Origin: Nemopilema nomurai
Taxonomy: Eukaryota; Cnidaria; Scyphozoa; Rhizostomeae; Rhizostomatidae
Direction: 5' to 3'
DNA length: 64,000 nt
Assembly (NCBI GenBank): GCA_003864495.1
Contig: ML133436.1
Location: 2,915,326-2,979,325 of the forward strand
This document shows positions 12,655 to 26,682 of the stretch, piece after piece (positions within the stretch are counted from its first letter, which is position 1; the number at the start of each line of letters is the position of its first letter). The position numbers were made by a program, and so were the translations under genes. The notes beneath the pieces are model-generated. The model was not told the origin of the DNA, made no database searches, and was given only the letters and a program-made list of their open reading frames with translations.

Positions 12655-12864
12655 TCTAATGCATTCTGGGATGGCTGCACGCTTTCTGCACTTCTATTTC
12701 AAATCACTATCGGTTTCAACTAATTGACCAATCGCCTTCTCTGCAAGATTTCCAACCAATCGAAAGGAAGCGCTTCTTATTAACCAAAGGGCAACAGCAT
12801 GGCGGGGAAGTCTCAGCTGAGAACGGCTTTAGAATACAGTGTCCTTGTGGGCTTTTCTAGATAG
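12655..12864 (+). promoter_or_regulatory. Possible promoter and start of an unidentified gene
   Basis: Two CCAAT motifs (gaccaatcg near 12725 and aaccaatcg near 12753) precede ATGGCGGGG at 12799 in good initiation context (agcATGG). The frame reads M-A-G-K-S-Q-L-R-T-A-L-E-Y-S-V-L-V-G-F-S-R and stops at 12864. No standard splice donor is seen before the stop, so it is either a very short ORF, a decayed gene start, or chance. Confidence 0.2.
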
Positions 12865-15800
12865 GAATTCGACGTCTTGTGTGTAATGAGAAATCCTTCT
12901 GTCGTGTCAAATTCTTCAGGATAAACACAACTTTATTGAGGCACAAGCAACACGTTCTGGCAGTTGGAGATTCCCAAAGGAACTTTCAGGGCGCGTTTGT
13001 GATTTTATTTACAACGCGGAGAATCATTGTGAAATATTTGTTCCGCTTCTGACGAAATTCTAGAATCTTGCGAACTATAAATGACAATTAATATTGATTT
13101 AACTTAATAGAAATAACTGTAAGCTGTTGTTAAAAAAGAGGTTTAGCTTTATTTTCACATATTGACCTTTTTAGTTCGAGCGTTATATTCTCCTATTTGC
13201 TAAAGAAGAATTTGTCTTATTAACAAATATGACTTGTAGCCTTAGAATTTAGAGATGTTAAGCTGGAGGTCACGAATCCTGCCGTTACTTTGAACCTGAC
13301 AACCTTTCTTTTGCCAGAGTCTCAATGAATTTGAATATCCTGCGGCTAATATCAGAGCTTTTAAACTTCAATTGAAAATCATTCCGCTCCTGGTAGTTCA
13401 ATAGCCCGTCATTAATAATACTCCTTCGCAGTATCACTCGAAATATTTGGCTCTGTATCCACTTACCATTTTATACTGAGTCGATGGCAAAGTAATCACC
13501 CAGGAAGTTTTAGTTCTTTATAGCCATAAACACTGAAAGCTTGGAAATGACTTGGCTAGTCGTTGATATCTAGACGAATTAGACATCAAAAGTTTAGATT
13601 GCCAGACAAAACGATAAACAGAACATTCAATTTTGTTGGAAAATCTCAATTTAGAAGTAGTAGTAGAAATATCAGAACCTTTCTTAAAGGTGACTGTAAG
13701 AAAGACCATTCCCGTCAAAGTTAGGTCCTTGTTGGTCCTAGATATCTGCAACATAAACTGCTCCAAACGCAGCACACTAGTATCGGGCCTTTTTTAAATA
13801 ACTAGTATTGGAGATATGGTGGCACCCGAACAAGGATTTCAAAAAGCAGACTTTTGACGCTTATAGGCAGATGCCTGAAAGCGAGAAAGAAACACAAAAA
13901 TTCTGAAATGCTAAAGTTTGAAAGGAGAAAAACTGGCATGAAAGCAATCGAAGCACTGTGCACTTAAAAATTAGCATATGACTAGCAGTATGAGAACAAG
14001 TGAAAAATTGCTGAAAATGATAATATTTCCAATAGCTTCACAGACAGATTTGAAGCTGCTGAAAAGGCCGAGAACAGTCAGTGCCATTTCCACAGTCGTT
14101 ATAGGATTGATCATACTTCTGTGTCCTTTATGTAATTTCACTGTATTGACTTTGTCACGATGCCTATAAGGCATCTATTTCCCTGATGTTATAGTGGTAT
14201 CACAGGATCCTTTATTACTTACTGCCGTGGCAAGAAAATGGAAATGCACAATAAAAGGAATGTATTTGTGCAAAGGGTCTGATGATTGAAGAACAAGAGC
14301 GATCTTTATTTGTCAGCACAGCAGCGGTTCTTCTATTTCCAAAGCAGATCACAAGCCTGTTAGATTAAAAGAACTCTAATGCACTTTAACGTTACATGCT
14401 AGTTTGCAATAAAAGTCCAATAGCCTTGCACCAATCACTGGACTCGTAGCTTACTTGAGACGTTTAAAAGAGACTTCGTAACTATCACTCACAAACAGCT
14501 TTTCTTAGGAAGAAAGAATCTGAAGCATTGTTTTGTTTCAAACATCTCATACTTCCACCTGCACTCAAACAGCTATGAAAAGCGAAAATTCGATCATCAT
14601 GCAAATGCAATGTTGATCTAGATCGGTATTTTTCAGTTGGCACTGTCCTGTTTGTAACTACAAAAAAGCATGTTTATGAATTTTGCCTGGTTTTTGCGAA
14701 ATTCCTTGAATGATAACGCCATCCGAATGAGCCTACTCGAATAACAAGAGAAAATTTCCATTGCAAACAAAGATCGGCTTGAAATTGCGATTTGTATACC
14801 TCAATCATCAAACCTGAATGCTTCCATAACATACGCTGAATGTTGTCATGGAAACCCCCAAAAAGAGTTCCGAGGCTGCATGCGTCTACTTTTCAATACA
14901 ACCAAAAAATAATTAATGAGCTCGATTGATTAACATCTACCTCCACGGGAGCTTATTTGAAAGATGGTATGGTGAGCTCCATCTTGGATTCAGCCTATGA
15001 AAGGAAATCGCCACTGATATTGACTTGTGTCTATACAAAAAAAACACAGATCCTTGAATAATATCAGTTGTCCAATCGATGGCTTTGCGAATGCTTCTGT
15101 AGATACATTTTCTTAATAAGTCTTTTTGGTTAAGTTGATTCGCCTTGGTCGGTCAAATATTGCTGCATCAAAACTTCTGTGTATTTCCGAAGCTCTTTTG
15201 TCAAAATCAAAGAGAACACAGCACCCAGATCAGCAGGATAAGCAAGTGCGTTGACAGAAGAAGAAAACACGCAGTTATTTAGAGGCAGACTGCTTTGGTT
15301 GCAAGTGATTTAAAAGATGTAGGAAGAAAGAAGTGAGACGTATTTAGGAAAAGGTGGCCCGGTCACTTCAACCGACAAGGAAATTTTGAAGCCTTTGAAT
15401 GCTACACCAATTCAACAGGTGTGTATTTTGACCTCTCTGCTATGCTTTCTTATTGTGGCATACATTTAACAGCCTTACGTAGGTACGATGACATGAAGTA
15501 CAACACCAAGATCAAGCATTAGTTTAACAATTCGTCGTCAGTTTACTTCTTCTTCCAACTGCCAAGACATGATTTTAGTGAAAAGAAGTTAGCTTAATTT
15601 AGATTCAATATTTACATCTTAGATGACAACCAACAAGCGTTGAGGTTATTGGCTATATATTTATGTACATTATAAGCAAAGTTTCATTAAATTTATGATT
15701 TAGAGTCATATCTGGTTCCTGAAACGGACCACTATACACAATATTACCGGTAGGATTTCCACCATTTTACTGCATATAGCTGATCCTATCTTGAGAAAAT

Positions 15801-16756
15801 CTTCTAATCAACAACTCTTGGAAATCCACCTGCATCGTTTAAAAAGCTGCAGGGTTAACGAACGGTAGCTAAAATCGACTGTTAATTAAGCTCAAAAACC
15901 TCCCTATTTAAACTTGATAATACCATAAGTGAAGTTCATATGAAATTCACACACAAAACCTTGCAGTCAATCCTCTTGCAGAAGTTTTTTCTTTCTAATG
16001 TACTGTAGTATTGCAGTTTGGAAATAGGCTCAAATGCTTCACTAGGCCAATATCTTGTCTAAGCCACGAGCATCATTTAGATGCCAAGAAGCTTAACTTG
16101 ACATCGTTTGAGGGCCTTTTCAACTCATATAAGATTCATAAAAATAGGCGTATGGCTCTTATATTCAAGCTACTTAAACAAGCCCAATCTCTAAAAGGCC
16201 CTAACGTGTCATTCTTGCATCAATGCTGTATCAATGACTTCTGGTAAAACAGCAAAACAACGGTAGTACTCTTTTCCAGCCAATCTCTTGAAGTGCTGTA
16301 ACCCTATTCTCGCTTGTCGTTAGAGTCCGTGACCGTTTTGCTGTGCTTCAATTTCCGAAAAAAGGCTCTTAACCGAGGCTTTACCAATCACTAAAAAGCT
16401 GCTCCTCAGCTTTCTCCCAAAGTTTTCTACATAGATTTAATCTGGAACTAAAAACATCTTGCTCCTTTATTACTGCCCTCCTAAACAAATCTGTTTGATC
16501 ATTGTCCTACATAAGTCTTAAGCATATTTCTTTTCTTTAAATCTTCAACAATAAACATTTATCTTCAGTTAATGACCAACATTTTACCCGATATTGCAAG
16601 TCTACCCTGAAGTTTGCAGTGAAGTAGCGTGAGTTGCAGAAGTGGGTATGCGGGGATGGGTCTGGGGTTAAGGGGCAACGCTCTTATGCTGAGATTCAAT
16701 TCAACTCTAGGGTGGAGCGGCAACCGCATGCCCTGGCTCTTTGTGATCAGTATCTA

Positions 16757-16766
16757 GTCACGTGAC
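16757..16766. promoter_or_regulatory. Palindromic E-box GTCACGTGAC
   Basis: A perfect 10 bp palindrome with a CACGTG core, matching the bHLH-zip (USF/MITF/TFE) site class. It lies about 80 bases before a plausible splice donor (gct|gtgagt) and could mark a promoter with a non-coding first exon. No gene downstream could be identified. Confidence 0.25.
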
Positions 16767-19147
16767 TTGGCTTGCTGATCAAGAGGACACGAAGCAAACT
16801 GAGGTCAGTTGCTTCCCTTTCAAAGCTCTGTCCTCAACGCTGTGAGTAAATAATTGGAGCCATTTTTTCGTTAGCATGATAGGTTATTCGTTGATACAAC
16901 ATTCTATCCTATTTTTTTTGCAAAATTTTACATTTAAAGAGGGAAAAAACAATTGTTTTATATCAGGAAATGCGGTAAGAATTCCGCATTCCCGGAAATG
17001 AGCAGTGCTGCAGACAAAGGTTGCTAGCCAAAGTCAGCCCAAAACAAAGGGACCTTTAAAAACAGGGGTACGAAGATTAGTGAATTTCTTTCAAGGTAAA
17101 AGCTAAGGGGGATCCATTGAACTCCGATGGGTGGATCAAATTTTGCAAATTTTAATTAATCGTCAAAGCAACTGTTTAAGCAATAAAAACTGTTTTCTTT
17201 TTCAAAAAGGCATTGTTAAAAATATTTTTGGTCAGATTTTGCAGGGCATGCGGCGCATTACCAGTTTCCCTTGACGCTACACCACTGGAAGTTTGCGACA
17301 TAGGTATTCTTCTTTGCCTACATCTTATGCCCATCACGTTCAGAATTACGAAGTCATCGAAAAGCTCTGGTGATATCTGTCAACAATCTTCTTTCATCTG
17401 AGCTGCATTATCAACAAGATTAAAGACTTTATGGGAAGTTGATAGTAAGTGTTATTTAACTCGCAAACGGCTGCAAAAGCAGGATTAGGCATTTGTTTCT
17501 ATCTCGCACAAGAAGGCTAACAGCATCTTGATCTACTTGGCTTTATTCGGCCTCTTTTTTATTGCATTCAACATCAATGTTTAGCAATTATAATCCCACC
17601 GGAAGTTGAGTTCAAAGCGAATAATCAAACTTTACAAGGGCTCGGTTTACTTTGAACCAATACCTTTTACACTTTTCGAGAGCAGTTTTTCAGCATGCGT
17701 TTGCAGTATGCCTTGTGCTAGATTGCACTCGCAAAATGCAATTTACAAACCTTTATTAGGTCATCCACACAAAATTTTCCCTTGATTAAGATAATTTAAG
17801 TCTTGTCCTTTTTGTCAACTGTTTCTCATAAAATATGCTGGGCTATATTTTTCTTGCATTAGGATTGCGAGGGAGCTACAATCGCTATTGGTTAATGTCG
17901 GATAGACATGTACAAACCGGCTTTTTTTATGTCATAATTCTTATTATGTTGCTTATACGTTTAACTAACACGCGTGTGGTGATCTATAGGGTATACAATA
18001 CATTTGCTGGAAGGCGCACAGTTACAAAGAAGAGCAATTTAGTATGAAACTTTTTTAAGCTTAAAATTGACTAAATCCAATTACTTGAACTCGAAAACTT
18101 GCCTAATCTCAATCGTTTTTCAAGCCGATTTTCATGTTGCACTTCAATGACTTCATTAAAGCTTATCTTTTCAGAGTTCACTTTTTGCAGCGAAAATTGG
18201 ATTGTAACGCAGTGACATGTTGTTTTTTCAAAACCCGATTCAATACTGGTTTCCTTTCTTCAAAAACATTGACTTCGAAATTAAAAATACTGCTAGTATT
18301 TAAGTGTCTAACTTGATCCTTGTCCCTATTGTATGACACTTTGAGTTCATAAGAACATAGGTATACCAATGAACATTTTTTAACTGCAGGTGCTAAAAAA
18401 TTACATAAAAGATAGCGTTGTAACGACTGTCTTTCATTGCCCGTTACATGCAGAGCTAGAAGTGTCACCAACTGTTAATTAAGAACGAAATAGAACAGGT
18501 AATGAGTTCAAACTTCTTCATAGGCTGGAAGAAGATTGTGGATAAGAAGAAAAGCCAAGTGCATGATAAATGTAAAAACATGGAACTTTCTTGTGCCAAT
18601 GGTCGCCGTCACGTGTAGAATCTAGCATGTTTGTAGTAAACTGTTGTTGTTGTGCTAATAGTCTTGTTGAAAATGCAAAAGGCTTGGTCGGCAATTGTAA
18701 TTTTCAAAGGCACACCACAACCAAGCTAACCTGTTCCAAATCAACAAATTCAGAACGTGGTCTTTATTTTGGATTAAACACGAGAAGTAGCCACAGCCAT
18801 TTATAAAACTGTCACGATGTCAAATCCATTTGAATTGCCTAGCCCTGCAAGCAGTTCATGATTATACAAATGTGAGAAATCGGTGTTCACAAGAACAACT
18901 GTACGTTTAGCAAATGCATTTCCATGAACAGAAGATAAATAAGTAGAAGCGATTTCGTCTTGTTCTTTGGAAGAGGGAAGCTTTTTTCAATATATGCTGT
19001 TTAAGAATTTCAGATGCTCCTGCATTTGCGAAACTCGACAATACCTAGCTAGCAGCAAGCTAGAAGAATAGCTCTATAGCAAAAGTTTAGCGAAAAAGCT
19101 ATGGGAATTGAATGGGTGATGAAGTGGTATGCTAGCATGTGGTATCC

Positions 19148-19198
19148 ATGAAAGGTTGCATTTATGAAAGGTTGCTCTTATGAAAGATTGCATTTATG
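19148..19198. repeat. Tandem repeat, 16 bp period, about three copies
   Basis: The unit atgaaaggttgcattt recurs at 19148, 19164 and 19180 with small changes (gctctt, aagatt). A fourth partial copy begins at 19196. Confidence 0.85.
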
Positions 19199-19809
19199 CG
19201 AATTTCTGATCTTTCAATCATCCAGTGCCACGAAAGCATTACTTTGAGAGGAATTGTGTACTTAGGATCACCCTTTTCTCTTCGCTGTTAGTTTAATAAC
19301 AAAGATTAATAATAAACATTTATAACAGCTAGAGAATACTGATCAACGGCGTAGCCAAGGGGGTAAGAGGTGAAAGCATCCAGTCTGCAGATCAAAGAAC
19401 AAAGCATCCTCTGTTACTGTAGGCACCAGCGAGAAATCCCATTGTGAAAATCTTGGAAGTAAGAATTCATCAATGACCAAGGTTTTTAATACTGCACTTT
19501 CAATGAATCTGCGACAACTAGCCATATGGAATGAATACCTTTTGAAGTTCCATGACCTTCATAAAAGATGATTGATAATAGAGTCGCCAGAGATAAATAA
19601 ATAAATTCAGGTGTATAATTTTTGTGTGAGTCGGACTGAATATTTCATTGTGAATCAGTTTGAATTGGCAAAACCAATTTGGTTAGCAAATAGCTTTGTA
19701 AAATCATGGGATCCTTATATTGCTTGCTAGCAACTTCCTGCAGAAATCTTTGATCTTTTGCGTTCTTTAGATTCGTAAAGACCCGCTTTAAACTGACTGC
19801 CACCCGCTT

Positions 19810-19882
19810 GATATGACACTCCTTTGATATGACACTCCTTTGATATGACACTCCTTTGATATGACACTCCTTTGATATGACA
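19810..19882. repeat. Tandem repeat, 16 bp period, 4.5 copies
   Basis: The unit gatatgacactccttt starts at 19810, 19826, 19842, 19858 and 19874. The first four copies are identical, which suggests recent expansion. The unit is unrelated in sequence to the 16-bp-period array 0.6 kb upstream. Confidence 0.95.
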
Positions 19883-22800
19883 AATCGACTCATTTCGTCA
19901 CTTGTCCGCTTAGTTTCCAAGCACCTCGGTACTGAGCATTGCAATGATAATGCGACACGCGGCATTTGCAAGACCTACTTTCTAGTTTCAACTCATTTTC
20001 ATCTTAAATCACCGAAGGTAAAGTCGACGTGACCCTGGGCTAGTGGCATATCACGATAATCCTCCTATTTTTTAATTCATCCTTACTTTGATTGATTTTG
20101 TGACTTTGCTACTTTTTACCGCTTACGTCTCCGACCGTTAAAACGGAACAGGAGGTATTGGCACTTTTTATAAAACGAAAAAAGGGGTTCCGGGGAAAGG
20201 CGCTTGCGCCAGGCGGTGCAATAATCGGATAACGTTTGGTTCTCCACATCTCTTCACTTCAAGAGAAGCCCGAATCGGAGCCAAGCTTCTTAGGCCTTCT
20301 CGGGGTCCCTTCATAACAAAGACATCGAAACATCAAGCCAGGCAATTGGCCTCTTTTCAATTCAAATCCAGCAACTTTGTCCGCTCCCCTAAGATTCCTG
20401 GCTCACTTTGCTCAAATCTCATGTTTTGGTGCAATGTTTATCCAGAGTCCTTTCCGTTTATGTCAGAAGCCGACTAAGAATTTTGTGCACAATCAAAAGA
20501 GCTGGCTTTCTTAAAGGTTAAGGCAACAATGAAATGCAAATACCAAAACATTGAAGATAACGTCTTGTGGTTGGTGTTCCTCCTACCACCCATCCATTCT
20601 CTACCTTGTCTTTTCTGGGAATTACTAATGTGCCCTTGCTCCTTCCGTTTCACATCTTTACTCAGCGCCATACTCCTTTTACAGCCGTTGGAGCCATACC
20701 ATATCAAACCGTTCTTAATGCAGATTCCCTTGCATTTATTTCATAAGAACATGTTCTAAGCAAACAATCAGCCTGTAGAAAGAACAAAGGTAGGTAGTAG
20801 ATTAATTGATTCCGCGGACACAGAGGAAAGAACGTCAAAATTTCAAGCAGCATTTCATTTCAAACGGTAATGAACAAAGGCCCAATTATCATAGTTTGCA
20901 TGACGTTAGATATCTGATGGATGGAGATCTCGGATTTCGGCTCGTGAGACAAAATGCTCTCAAAACCCCGCGGTACACGTTAGGCTGGTGGCTGAGCTAA
21001 TGTCACGCCTCCTCTAGCGTATGTCTTGCATTACCATAGCACAAAGGCAGAGAGAAGCTAGGGAGGTGCGATGGCTCTCCTCTTCCACCAAACGCAGACA
21101 ACAAGAGCGATAATTCGAAAGTCCCTGGCTATGTTTATTTACAGCCTACGGAAATGTTTTGACGATATCCTCGCACAAAACAGGAGACAAATATGGTTTA
21201 CCACCTGTCACTGTCTGTTGACCCAACCTGAAATAACTTGAATTGATCCCGTAACGAGATTACGCGCATTGTGCTGATTACTTAGAGGCAACATTTGTTT
21301 GCAGTCAAGGTCTCGGGCGGCCACCGTTTTTCGCAGTGGGAGAGGAGGGAAGCCACAGCATTGGCTGAGAAATCGTAAGTGAGGCAGAACTCTAGCGTAG
21401 CAAAGATTTATTAATGTTTTGCCTGTTCATGTACTGTTAGTCTTGTATCGTTTGTCTCCGCATGAGACTGGCAGATTGAGTGGATGTCAAAACTGCTTTA
21501 AGCATCTATAAAACCGCTTGATTTTGCAGATTTATTTCGTATTTGGGGTCGGCTATATAGAACTGATTTACTCTAGCGTGATTCTGAGTGATTTCTGTCA
21601 CAAGAAAGCTCAAATTTCCGTCACAAGAAAGCTCAATGATTTTATGTGACAAAGTCACACTTAGACCTTTTGTCTTCGCACAAATATCCCTTGTTCAAAT
21701 TTTACACGGTTGAGTAATGATTCCTTCAGTCTATTGACTAAAAGGATTGAAGAAGCATGTTATCTTAGGAGATAGAGTTTAAACTTTAGTGTTTGGAGAT
21801 GGTTGGTGTTTCGGGTGTATTTAGTAGCACCAAACAGTTCCTATGGTCGATTCAAGTAGCGAGCGGTTCATAAGTCAGAAAGTGATCGCTTAGCAACGCA
21901 TCGCAAGATGAAAGCGAATCTTAGAACTTCCGAAATATCACGCGCTATTTTGTCTTGATACTACTTGAACAATACAGTGTCATGCTTGCTGTGTTCTTAT
22001 ATCCTATGTATTCTTCGCTACTATGCAATAATAATAGGAGCTTAGTGTTGAGAGTCCCCAGATCGCTTGGCTCACTTTCAACGAATACAGCTGAGCTACT
22101 GGTCATCAACGACCGGGAGCGTTCTTTAGAGAGAATAGCCGGTGAAATACGTCATGTATGATCAAAAGAAAGAGGGTAGGGCTTGTTGATGGTGCTTGTG
22201 GAACAGCAATCCAGCGTGTTCCTGTTCATCTAACTTATGCAGTGTACGGTAACGCGTGAGTTTAGCTTTTTTTGTGCGGATCGATGGTTCTGGTTGGTGG
22301 AATAACACGTCTGTTTTGAACGTTCTTGACCGCAGAAACGTATTTGGCGTCCGATGAAAATGCGATATTACAAAAGGCTAAAGAGATTTTAGATGCTTAT
22401 AGAAGATAAAGAGGACTGACTGGTTGCAAGAATGCTGGTGCACACGTCATTTAAAAATGATAACCAGGCTTTGTTGCTAATCTAAAAAACAATCAAGCAT
22501 TTTGCATAATAGATGAAATCAACCATCAGGTCTTTATCAAATTGTTTTTCGACGAAAACATCTATTGTGGACGATTCGAAAACTGCTGAAAGCATGTGCC
22601 GTGAAAAATTGACCGATCTTACCGAAGTTAATTTGGTCCAGAATAAAAACCAAGGTGGCTGCAAGGAGAGAAGCTACCAGCTTGTTGATAGAGGCCAGTC
22701 CACATGTCTCCGTGTAACCAAAGCAGCCGATGTTTCATCTGCAAATGCAAAACATCATTAAAGATGAAAACACCATTAATGCATTTGAAATCGTTTATTT

Positions 22801-25800
22801 AACTACTTGTACTAGCGTTTGCTTGAAAGTGAAAACATCGATTACACAGACCAATAAAGTTGAAATTAGCACGTGGAAAGTACAATGATAGCACTGCGAT
22901 TGAATTAGTTGCATTCAAACATTTCTTGTGGATACCATATTGTTTAATAGGGTTGTAAGCAGTTATGATTCAGATGACTTTGCCTATTGTGAGCGTAGGG
23001 TACTAGACATGAAATTAAAGGTGGATTTGACGTGAAAGGGTCATTCATTCATCTAAAGAGTCGAAGGGTTGGTGACAAGAGGAGATTTTATTTCGTTGAT
23101 TCGAGAGTATTATGTTTGAGACATATATGCAAAGCCCACTCGCGTGTAAATCGAGCTCACTGATAAAATTGGATAAAGGTTTGAATTTTGACAAATCCAA
23201 CTTCTGCTCTAGTCATAAGCCTTAGAGTTGCTGATTCAATAAGCTGTTATTAGATGTGAATCCACACACCAAGACTTGTTTAAAGGAAGGAAATTTTCAA
23301 ATGCAATCCAAGAATATTATATATAAAATGATATTAGAATAATAAAAGTATTTTCTGAAGTACAATTCCATTTAATGAGTCACATTTATTTGCTTTCCAA
23401 ATTATCAGTGTCGGCAAAAGAGTTCTGAAGTGTGACGTCACCAAACACCTTTGTCAGAATTTTTTAATTTTGTGCACATAACAGAAGATCACCATGAAAT
23501 GTTCTAGAAAATGCAAAATTGGCCAAATCTGGCTAGAATCGGTTGAGAAATGGCCAATGAAAGATTTGAGGTCTGCTAACGAATCTCTGCTATTTTGGCT
23601 CTGTTTGCAAAGTTATGAGCAGAGTCAAAAATAAAGATGTTTGATGGAGAAAAGACTTGTTTGCCTGTTCAGTGATATTTCATTATGCCCTTTCAGGGAA
23701 TTGGATCCAATTTCAACAATTCCTAGACTACTTTCTTGTAACGTCATCACTTTAGATATTCAATACAGTTCGGGACGGTGATTCTACCTGAAGTACATTC
23801 TGGGGCCTCGACCAGATCATCTGGTGAACAACATTTATACCATGTGTGCTTACTGCATTCTTGTGGCATTGAAAGAAGGCATTGTCATTTCATGTCAGAT
23901 GGTGTGGTGATGCTTCCGTCTTTTCATTGATTCGTACTCTTTTCATAACCGTTTCGAATGTTGCCTCTTTCTATGAGTAATAATCCATTTTCTGATTTTA
24001 TAGCTCAATTTATTTGCTTGAATATCCTGGCAAGGAATTCCATCCCTTGAAATGCAAAGTCTCAATATTCATTGGTAAAGCTGAGAAGGAAATTATTGAT
24101 TACGCTATTTGACACTTCTTGGGGGTTGGGGGTTGGTAAACGGGGTCCAGGCGTTTGGCTCATTGGAAAAGGTCTGGCTCAATTTTCTGGAAGATTCGTA
24201 GTTTTCTAAAAGTCAGTCTGGTTTTATCACTTTTGGAGTTTATTTCGCTTTGATGGTAACCGTATGCTTCCCCCTGTTGCCACTTTTTGTTTTCAGCCCA
24301 TTACTCACATGCAATTTCTGCAACAGAAATAGATTATTGCGTCTCTATCTTTCCTATGCAGTCCATCTGATATTTTTGTCACGCACCACAGTTCCATCTT
24401 TAGACAAGCATTTTAAGTTCTTGCCATCCATTTTTTCTGTATTTTTCAATATTTTATCACTAACGATTGAGTCACAACAGCCAGAAACTGCTTCACTTGC
24501 CTATAATTGTGTCTAGTTACAAATTTCTTTCACTAACTTCAATCTCCAGCCAGTCTCCAGCCAGTCTCCAGCCAGTCTCCAGCCATTAAAAGGCGCTAAA
24601 GCGTTACGTCAATAATATAGAATGCGTGAACAATTTAGAATTTGTTGCAAAGTAAAGGGGTATGGAATTGTCCTGACTGCCAAAAAATAGTCCACATTTT
24701 GCCATCATACAGTGCTATTTCAGTCTAGGACCTTATCGTTTATCTCTCAAAGTTGATTATTTATTGAACACGTGTCGTACAAAATAGACTGCAGAACTAG
24801 AAGATCACCCGCTAAATTTTGCGCTGCGTCGTTTTCAAGACACCTTGCTAGTAAAGACGCTATTTATGGAGACACAACCTAAAAAACAAAGAGGATTTTG
24901 CTATGAATATTTGATGCCATCGTTTGCTATAAATTATGGCACCTGTAACAGTCAATGATATTTTAATTGTCATTTCAAAACGGGCCTCTGGAGCAAAGTT
25001 TGAACGAATCAGTTGCCTTTGCGAATGTTACAAACTGGGGTCTTCTGTTATGCCTTTGTGTCCTTGTTGTATCGAAGCCATGTTGCCAATCTTGAACGTG
25101 AAGGGTGTTTTCCAGATAACAAAACCTTCATGTCAGATGATAGCAAAACGATTGGAAGCCTGCACATGTTCTCCTTCTCCTTTTGTTCTCGCTAAGCCTC
25201 ATGCCTCACACAATCTACTCTTCTATGTCCTTTCAATTGAAAATCTCCCTATTTGCTGTTTTACATAAATTTTCCAACCTTTTTCGTGTCCCTGTTCTCC
25301 TTTTAGGTCTGACAGCGCTTTTTCTCAGCCACTGGCTGCGAAACGTGGTGAACACGGTTGACTCATTGAAAATAATGAGAAATTCGCTCACGTACTTTCG
25401 ATCACATAATTAAATGTATATATATATATATATGAATGAAAACATCGTAAGCACCTCCCATTATAACTCATGCATATTTTTGGCTTACATCTGAAAATTA
25501 CCTTACTTCATGCAAGTCTAGGTTTTGGTTTAGATAGTTTTATGCACCCTTGTGCCTATGCAGGGGCTTAATTTGTATAGGGCAGAAATCGAAAACGTAA
25601 ATGGTTCATCCATTTCTCGGAGCCAAAAACCATCTGGGACACCGGATTGACAAGTGCGAGGTCATTCATTGCAGATACGTCTGAAATAGGATCGTCCACT
25701 TCACTATTACCACTTCACTAGTCATGGGGCTTAGCCTCGGTTCTATTCCTACCCAAGCTAGTAACATCGCTTAGTCTTTATATAAAAGGCAGCCATGGGA

Positions 25801-26255
25801 AGTTTTTTGCGTGCAAATAATCTAATCGCTGTGCAATAGTTTTAGTATTTCAATTTTAATGCTTATTTCATCTTAATCGTAGTTTTAATAAAGTTTATGA
25901 ATCTCAAACAAATGATTGCAATAAAATAGCTGACTTAAAAATGCATCAATTGTGCTTTCATAAATAAAAGTGATTTTGCATTTCCAGATGAAATATCTGC
26001 TGAATTTGTTGCACCAAGGCATATAGCCAGACTTCAAGTATTACCTTTGGCAGCCATCTCTACGTTGTTTGTTTTTTAGAGCCTTCTTGTACGTGGGAGC
26101 CCTGCCTTTTCCGTAAAGTTGCTAAAAAACGGTGATGAAAGGGAGATATAGAAGGCCTAAGTATTTTCCCTTATCGTTCGAGGGAAATGACTCTTGTAAC
26201 TGGGGTGTGCTAATTTGATGATGGTATTTTAGGGACGGGGAACAGAGCGAGATTA
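19883..26255. other. Gene-poor stretch
   Basis: No exon could be supported. Visible small structures are a direct repeat (gtcacaagaaagctcaa twice near 21596-21640), a CRE palindrome TGACGTCA at 23433-23440 without gene context, an 11-bp tandem repeat at 24543-24584 and a (TA)n run at 25417. A GC-richer block near 20130-20400 is not explained. Confidence 0.4.
24543..24584. repeat. Tandem repeat, 11 bp period
   Basis: The unit cagtctccagc is repeated about four times without change. Confidence 0.93.
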
Positions 26256-26682
26256 AGGCCCTGTTCACACGATACCGGATTCATTTCGTATCGGATTCAC
26301 TGACCCAATCTGATACGAATATTAGGCTCTGTTCACACGATACCGGATTCATTTCGTACCGGATTCACTCCTGTTCACACGATGAAGCTACGCTCCAACA
26401 GCGCTCCCATAATCTATTGTCTTTAATGCAGTAGCCTAGCAACGTAGAAGCTGTCATTTCGAAACAGAGGTTCCGGAGCGAAACCGTATCGGATTCATGC
26501 GTTCACACGAGCTCAAAAGCGATCCGATATGATTCCATTCCACATTCACAGCGGAATGGTTTGACTCCGCAAAAACGACACGGACCTTATCGGATTAAAG
26601 CGTCATCGTGTGAACAGAAGGCCTATCCGATATGAAATGCGATCCGAAACGAAGTGAATCCGGTATCGTGTGAACAGGGCCT
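26256..26682. mobile_element. Non-autonomous TIR element (MITE) with duplicated left end
   Basis: The left end AGGCCCTGTTCACACGATAC continues with cggattcatttcg. It is matched in reverse complement by the right end, which finishes gtatcgtgtgaacagggcct. The inverted repeats exceed 35 bp with few mismatches. A second copy of the left end (aggctctgttcacacgatac) starts at about 26322, and a third partial copy (ctgttcacacgat) at about 26370, so the left end has been duplicated inside the element. Interior motifs gatccgatatg and catatcgg face each other. No coding capacity. The target-site duplication is not clear (TTAA on the left, TGAA on the right). It lies about 430 bp upstream of the GPCR start codon. 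Confidence 0.85.

Larger units (their letters stand above)
11181..19147. other. Long non-genic stretch with two promoter-like spots
   Basis: Only short frames without recognisable domains are present. Two spots look regulatory: about 12655-12800 (two CCAAT boxes before an ATG) and about 16757-16860 (GTCACGTGAC followed by a possible donor GCT|GTGAGT). A 64-codon hydrophobic frame at 13978-14169 faintly resembles a receptor TM6 but has no flanking support. Confidence 0.4.

Noticed and set aside
13978..14169. Hydrophobic frame resembling a GPCR TM6 (T-V-S-A-I near C-P)
   Set aside because: No other helix, no NPxxY, an equally long frame on the opposite strand, and no splice context.
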